From Rhodobiaceae bacterium UBA7378 (GTDB lineage Bacteria > Pseudomonadota > Alphaproteobacteria > RS24), in the NCBI GenBank assembly GCA_002469805.1, contig DKNW01000074.1, positions 1-18,459 of the forward strand: a DNA stretch of 18,459 nucleotides. The letters run 5' to 3'. Below, in pieces: positions 14,894 through 18,459 of the stretch (position 1 is its first letter; each line of letters opens with the position of its first letter). Under the pieces are notes generated by a model. That model was not told where the DNA came from and did no database searches. It was given only the letters and a program-made list of their open reading frames with translations. The translations under genes and the position numbers were made by a program.

Positions 14894-15604
14894 ATGGAAA
14901 CGGTAGCCCTTGAGCCGTCGGCCCTTGCAGCGGCCACAGATTTTTCGCTGTGGGCGCTATTTATACGTGCCGATATTGTCGTCAAACTTGTTATGATCGG
15001 GCTAATTTTCGCGTCCGTCTGGAGCTGGGCGATTATTTTCGAGAAAATATTCCTGTTCCGGCGCATTTTCGCCGCAGCCGAAAGTTTCGAGCAGCAGTTC
15101 TGGTCGGGTGACTCGCTCCAAAACCTGTATCGCAAAGTTAATTCCGGCAAGCCCGACCCTATGTCGGGGGTTTTCATCGCCGCGATGCGCGAATTTGCCC
15201 GTGGGGAGACGGCGCGCAAAGCACAAGCCAGTGCCAGCGTGATCCGCCGCGTTGAGCGCACGCTCACTTCAGCAGTTGTGCGGGAAATGGGGCTTTTGGA
15301 GCGGCGCATGCTGTTTCTTGCCACCGTCGGGGCTGTAGCACCATTCGTGGGTTTGTTCGGAACGGTTTGGGGCATTATGAACAGTTTCCAGGCGATTGCC
15401 ATGACCCGTGACACAAATCTGGCCGTGGTCGCACCCGGCATTGCCGAAGCGCTATTCGCCACTGGTTTGGGCTTGTTGGCGGCGATCCCGGCTGTAATCG
15501 CCTATAATAAATTTTCCCACGACCTTACCCGGTTCGGCGCGCGCCTAGACTTGTTTGCAGATGATTTTGCCGTGCTGTTGGCGCGTCAATCGGATGATGG
15601 ATAA
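14894..15604 (+). CDS. tolQ: Tol-Pal proton channel subunit TolQ
   Basis: Inner-membrane MotA/TolQ/ExbB-family protein; TolQ with TolR forms the proton-driven motor that energises TolA. The product is 236 residues. Seen: a membrane segment near 29-50 (VVKLVMIGLIFASVWSWAII), a large cytoplasmic loop with LERRMLFLATV at its end, a second segment near 139-163 (VAPFVGLFGTVWGIMNSF) and a third near 177-205 (GIAEALFATGLGLLAAIPAV), the arrangement and motifs typical of the family. AAAGG precedes the ATG closely. A 5-bp inverted repeat (TTCGT/ACGAA) lies just before the ribosome site in the 55-bp gap. tolR starts 5 bp after the stop. Confidence 0.96.
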   Translation: METVALEPSALAAATDFSLWALFIRADIVVKLVMIGLIFASVWSWAIIFEKIFLFRRIFAAAESFEQQFWSGDSLQNLYRKVNSGKPDPMSGVFIAAMREFARGETARKAQASASVIRRVERTLTSAVVREMGLLERRMLFLATVGAVAPFVGLFGTVWGIMNSFQAIAMTRDTNLAVVAPGIAEALFATGLGLLAAIPAVIAYNKFSHDLTRFGARLDLFADDFAVLLARQSDDG

Positions 15605-15609
15605 AGCCC

Positions 15610-16053
15610 ATGGGCATGTCGAACCCCGATCGTAAACCGGCGTCGCAACGTCGCCCGCGTTATCAGCCGATGAGCGAGATCAACGTCACGCCAATGGTGG
15701 ATGTGATGCTGGTGCTTTTGATTGTTTTTATGGTGGCCGCACCTCTGCTGACGGTCGGTGTGCCGGTTAATCTACCAAAAGCTGGCGCGCAGGCCCTGCG
15801 GGGTGATGAGGAACCATTGGCCATTTCGGTCAATGGCGGTGGGCAGATTTTTATTGAGGAAACGCAAGTCCAACTCAGCGATCTCGTACCCCGCCTGAGG
15901 GCCATTGTCGGCACCGGTTACGACCAACGCATTTATGTTCGTGGTGATCGAGAGGTGGCATATGGGCGCGTGGCCGCTGTCGTTGCGCGGATAAACAATG
16001 CCGGCTTTTCAAGGGTTGCGCTCGTCACTGAGCATAATGGCGGGCGTAAATAG
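15610..16053 (+). CDS. tolR: Tol-Pal proton channel subunit TolR
   Basis: ExbD/TolR-family protein anchored by one N-terminal helix with a periplasmic domain; partner of TolQ. The product is 147 residues. Seen: the cytoplasmic N-terminus, then SEINVTPMVDVMLVLLIVFM with the essential proton-carrying aspartate D31 in a membrane helix near 29-48, then VNLPKA and a periplasmic domain with ISVNGGGQIFIEE and IYVRGDREVAYGRVAAV. Two ATGs, 15610 and 15616, are both possible starts, giving 147 or 145 residues. The neighbouring tolQ and tolA identify it as TolR rather than ExbD. tolA begins 3 bp after its stop. Confidence 0.96.
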   Translation: MGMSNPDRKPASQRRPRYQPMSEINVTPMVDVMLVLLIVFMVAAPLLTVGVPVNLPKAGAQALRGDEEPLAISVNGGGQIFIEETQVQLSDLVPRLRAIVGTGYDQRIYVRGDREVAYGRVAAVVARINNAGFSRVALVTEHNGGRK

Positions 16054-16056
16054 GCC

Positions 16057-16875
16057 GTGATCGCCAGTCGCAACATATCGGCATCCCTTGGGTTACATGT
16101 AGCATTGGCACTGGTTGTGGGCTTATGGACGCCGGTTATGACAACGCTTGATAGCCAAGACATCATGCTGCCGGTCGACATTATCACCGTGGAAGAGTTC
16201 ACCAAATTGACGTCAAAAAAGCCGATTAAAAAAGTTGAGGCTGAAAAACCCAAACCTGCTAGGCTAGCCCCGCCAGTTGCCAGAGAGGCGGCCCCGCGGC
16301 CGCCTGCGCCAGATGAGGCGATGCCCCTGCGCACGCCCGACACTGAAACGCCGCCGGCGGACAAAACCGCCACCAAACCTGTGCAGGAAGCGCCAACGAC
16401 TACAAAACCGCTACGCCAGCTGCGGCCAGCGGCGCGTCCCGCTCCGCCAAAGCCCAAGCCGGTGCTCGACATTACTCAAATCCGCGCGCTGTTGAATAAA
16501 ACGCCTGATACGCCTGACGAAGCCCAGCCCGACGACAAAGTGGAGACGGCGGCAGAAAATGTTAAGCTGACGTTTAACGAAATCGACGCGTTTCGTGCGC
16601 AAATGCGCCGATGCTGGAACCCGCCATCTGGCGCGCTTAATGCTGAAGACTTAATCGTTCAGGTGCGCGTGTCACTGGCACCAAACGGCATGATTTTGGC
16701 TGGTCCTCGTGTTATGAACCGAACGCAGCTGGGCGATCCGTTTTTCCGTGCTGCAGCCGAAAGTGTTTTGCGCGCCATTCGTCGGTGTCAGCCATTTGAG
16801 ATGCCGCCGGAAAAATATGCGGCTTGGCGCGATATAGAATTAAAGTTTGATCCTGGCAAAATGCTGGGGGGTTAG
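16057..16875 (+). CDS. tolA: TolA-like trans-envelope protein with proline-rich linker
   Basis: Links the inner-membrane TolQR motor to TolB/Pal at the outer membrane. The product is 272 residues, much shorter than E. coli TolA (421). Seen: an N-terminal membrane helix near 7-27 with the S10-x-x-x-H14 pattern used by TolA/TonB to couple to the motor, then a linker of about 48-140 rich in Pro, Lys, Ala and Thr in place of the long alanine/lysine helix of E. coli. A C-terminal globular domain spans about 170-268 (FRAQMRRCWNPP, VQVRVSLAPNGMI, FFRAAAESVLRAIRRCQPF). Cysteines C186 and C244 could form a periplasmic disulfide, as in E. coli TolA domain III. The start is GTG, 3 nt after tolR. The protein shares fold features with TonB; assignment to TolA rests on the operon. 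Confidence 0.92.
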   Translation: MIASRNISASLGLHVALALVVGLWTPVMTTLDSQDIMLPVDIITVEEFTKLTSKKPIKKVEAEKPKPARLAPPVAREAAPRPPAPDEAMPLRTPDTETPPADKTATKPVQEAPTTTKPLRQLRPAARPAPPKPKPVLDITQIRALLNKTPDTPDEAQPDDKVETAAENVKLTFNEIDAFRAQMRRCWNPPSGALNAEDLIVQVRVSLAPNGMILAGPRVMNRTQLGDPFFRAAAESVLRAIRRCQPFEMPPEKYAAWRDIELKFDPGKMLGG

Positions 16876-16876
16876 C

Positions 16877-16884
16877 AGGAAGGG
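16877..16884 (+). promoter_or_regulatory. Ribosome binding site that fixes the tolB start
   Basis: AGGAAGGG lies 7 nt before the ATG at 16892, directly after the tolA stop. The frame is open back to 16847 inside tolA, but those 15 residues would precede the signal peptide, so the later start is right. Confidence 0.7.
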
Positions 16885-16891
16885 TTATTCC

Positions 16892-18193
16892 ATGGGTATT
16901 CGTAAATTTTTGGGTTGGGTGATGGTGCTGGCTTTATGGTCGGGCGCACCGGCAAATGCGGCGCTCAAAATCGACATCACGCAGGGCAATGTCGAACCTC
17001 TTCCGATTGCGGTTTTGGATTTTGTCAGTGAAGACGGGGTCGGCATGAAGCTGGCGCAAGTCGTGACCGCGGATCTCGAGCGATCGGGGCTTTTCCGCCC
17101 GATCGACCGCGCAGCCTTTATTGAATCGCAGGTCGACGTCAATGTGCGCCCGCGGTTTCGCGATTGGCGGCTGGTCAATGCACTGGCCCTCGTTACGGGC
17201 CGCGCCATTCGCCAGAATGACGGGCGGCTGCGGGTCGAGTTCAGATTGTGGGATGTGGTTGCCCAACAACAGATGACGGGCCTGCAATTTTTTACCACGC
17301 CTGAGAATTGGCGGCGTATCAGCCATCTTGTGGCCGATGCAATTTATGAACGCCTGACGGGGGAGACCGGATATTTCGATACGCGCATTGTTTTCGTGTC
17401 GGAAACCGGCCCCAAAAACAAGCGCGTCAAGCGGTTGGCGATTATGGATCAAGATGGTTTTGCGCGCAGCGAACTGACCGACGGGCGGGCGCTGGCGCTG
17501 ACCCCACGTTTCAGCCCGACGGCGCAGGAAATCACTTATTTATCTTATTATCGCAATAAGCCGCGTGTTTACCTCTTGAATATCGAGACGGGGCAACAAG
17601 AAGTTGTCGGTGATTTTCCGGGCATGACTTTTGCGCCACGGTTTTCGCCCGACGGCCAAAAAATCGTGATGAGCCTGGAGCGCAACGGGAACTCAAATAT
17701 TTACACCATGGACTTACGTACCCGCGAAACCCGTCGGCTTACCTCGTCGCTCGCCATTGATACCGCGCCGTGTTACGCGCCCGATGGGGGGCAGATTGTT
17801 TTCGAGTCCGACCGCATGGGCACGCAGCAACTCTATATTATGGAGGCCGAGGGCAAAAATGTGCGGCGCATCAGCTATGGCGAGGGGCGCTATGCAACGC
17901 CCGTCTGGTCGCCGCGCGGCGATTTGATTGCCTTCACCAAAACTTACAAGGGCCGGTTTTTGATCGGGGTTATGAAAACTGATGGCAGCGGCGAGCGCAT
18001 TTTGACCGAAGGCTTTCATAATGAAGGCCCCGCTTGGTCGCCTAATGGCCGCGTTTTGGCCTTTTTCCGCGAAAGCAAGGGTGCCGATGGCGGCCCCAAA
18101 TTATGGACGGTGGATGTCACAGGCTATAATGAACAGCCCGTTGCGGTCGAAGGTTACGCCTCAGACCCGGCATGGTCGCCGCTAATCCGGTAA
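16892..18193 (+). CDS. tolB: Tol-Pal periplasmic beta-propeller protein TolB
   Basis: Periplasmic protein that binds Pal and is pulled off it by TolA, letting Pal accumulate at the division site. The product is 433 residues. Seen: a signal peptide MGIRKFLGWVMVLALWSGAP with probable cleavage after Ala23 (ANA|A), an N-terminal alpha/beta domain (VLDFVSEDGVGMKLAQVVTA, LERSGLFRPIDRAAF), then a six-bladed propeller with repeating WSP/FSPDG-type motifs: PRFSPTAQEITYLSYY, PRFSPDGQKIVMSLERNGN, CYAPDGGQIVFESDRMGT, VWSPRGDLIAFTK, AWSPNGRVLAFFRESKG and the terminal DPAWSPLIR. The start was chosen from the ribosome site and signal peptide. The gene is 16 bp after tolA; pal follows after 147 bp. Confidence 0.97.
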   Translation: MGIRKFLGWVMVLALWSGAPANAALKIDITQGNVEPLPIAVLDFVSEDGVGMKLAQVVTADLERSGLFRPIDRAAFIESQVDVNVRPRFRDWRLVNALALVTGRAIRQNDGRLRVEFRLWDVVAQQQMTGLQFFTTPENWRRISHLVADAIYERLTGETGYFDTRIVFVSETGPKNKRVKRLAIMDQDGFARSELTDGRALALTPRFSPTAQEITYLSYYRNKPRVYLLNIETGQQEVVGDFPGMTFAPRFSPDGQKIVMSLERNGNSNIYTMDLRTRETRRLTSSLAIDTAPCYAPDGGQIVFESDRMGTQQLYIMEAEGKNVRRISYGEGRYATPVWSPRGDLIAFTKTYKGRFLIGVMKTDGSGERILTEGFHNEGPAWSPNGRVLAFFRESKGADGGPKLWTVDVTGYNEQPVAVEGYASDPAWSPLIR

Positions 18194-18261
18194 AAAGTCA
18201 AAAATCGCCTTATGCGCCGCGAGCGCGTTTGCAGGTTTACATTTCTTCGCGGTTTTGGTTT

Positions 18262-18287
18262 AACAAAACTGACTATTTTGTTTTGTT
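18262..18287. promoter_or_regulatory. 8-bp inverted repeat in the AT-rich tolB-pal spacer
   Basis: AACAAAAC (18262-18269) and GTTTTGTT (18280-18287) are perfect inverted arms 10 nt apart. A promoter-like CTATAT lies at 18289-18294, 17 nt from a poor -35, so an operator or a weak RNA hairpin is possible. The rest of the 147-bp gap (18194-18340) shows no gene or terminator. Confidence 0.4.
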
Positions 18288-18340
18288 ACTATATGACAAC
18301 GATCGGTTCAGTTCATATTGGTTTATTCGGAAGGAATCCC

Positions 18341-18459
18341 ATGATGACTAAGTATTCTCCTATCAAAAGACTTGCAGCATTTGGTGCGGTCGCTTTTATT
18401 CTCGCTGCCTGTTCTGTGCCAGATGCAAAAATTTCGAGTTCTGCGTCTTCATCCAGCGC
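18341..18459 (+). CDS. pal: Peptidoglycan-associated lipoprotein Pal, N-terminus only
   Basis: The first 39 codons of a lipoprotein, cut by the window end. Seen: MMTKYSPIKRLAAFG, a hydrophobic stretch and the lipobox LAAC with the acylated cysteine at residue 24, followed by Ser at +2, which permits export to the outer membrane, and a serine-rich linker. The OmpA-like peptidoglycan-binding domain that would prove Pal is outside the window. The call rests on the lipobox plus position right after tolB. AAGGAA precedes the ATG by 5 nt. The opening codons are more AT-rich than neighbouring genes, which is common for signal sequences and not taken as transfer. Confidence 0.85.
   Translation, partial: MMTKYSPIKRLAAFGAVAFILAACSVPDAKISSSASSSS

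Noticed and set aside
14698..15462. 254-codon open frame on the minus strand, antisense to ybgC and tolQ
   Set aside because: Low-complexity Ser/Thr/Arg-rich translation typical of a shadow of GC-biased codons; both genes beneath are conserved and intact.
15933..16472. 179-codon open frame on the minus strand, rich in Gly, Ser and Ala
   Set aside because: Shadow of the proline-rich tolA linker; its composition is the direct complement of Pro/Ala/Lys codons.
18194..18240. GC-rich GCGC-containing stretch after tolB as a terminator
   Set aside because: Arms are only about 4 bp with no U-run after them; not supportable as an intrinsic terminator.
1..18459. Undescribed multi-gene system, mobile element or defence island
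   Set aside because: All protein-coding genes but one are confidently assigned to conserved housekeeping families in conserved order; no transposase, integrase, phage, toxin or repeat-array signal was seen.

Overview
The window reads as an ordinary, densely packed stretch of an alphaproteobacterial chromosome of moderate GC content. The assignment rests on gene order and on protein features: a transketolase/GAPDH/PGK/class I aldolase operon running away from a small coiled-coil gene plus zapA; a 6S RNA gene between zapA and the 5-formyltetrahydrofolate cyclo-ligase gene; and yebC-ruvCAB-ybgC-tolQRAB-pal in one line. I cannot name the genus. I see no mobile element, CRISPR array, tRNA, rRNA or foreign island, and almost every base belongs to a recognisable housekeeping gene.

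Layout. (1) Positions 1-3521, + strand: ispA (5' end outside the window), dxs and tlyA. The first two make isoprenoid precursors and farnesyl diphosphate; tlyA is a ribosomal RNA 2'-O-methyltransferase. (2) Positions 3534-8849, - strand: tkt-gap-pgk-fba, transcribed from about 8850 downward and meeting tlyA tail to tail with only 12 bp between stop codons. It encodes the lower Embden-Meyerhof/gluconeogenic trunk plus the non-oxidative pentose phosphate link. (3) Positions 8850-9048: a divergent promoter region. (4) Positions 9049-11325, + strand: a ZauP-like coiled-coil gene, zapA (Z-ring regulation), 6S RNA, 5-FCL (ygfA) and a YmdB-like phosphodiesterase. (5) Positions 11398-14347: yebC and the Holliday-junction resolution genes ruvC, ruvA and ruvB, the ruv genes joined by ATGA stop/start overlaps. 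(6) Positions 14368-18459: ybgC, tolQ, tolR, tolA, tolB and the first 39 codons of pal, the trans-envelope Tol-Pal machine.

From 9049 to the end all genes point the same way with short gaps or overlaps, so several transcription units may be joined by read-through. No convincing intrinsic terminator (GC hairpin plus U-run) was found anywhere.

I did not find an undescribed multi-gene system. The items most worth a second look are smaller. The 6S RNA folds well by hand and carries three copies of a self-complementary hexamer, one in a perfect 16-bp palindrome, which suggests alternative pairings. A plausible product-RNA start lies in its 5' bubble strand. The RuvB C-terminus is extended by a tail encoded by three imperfect 18-nt repeats. 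An 8-bp inverted repeat overlaps an AT-rich promoter-like stretch before pal. The ZauP-like gene is the least characterised protein here.
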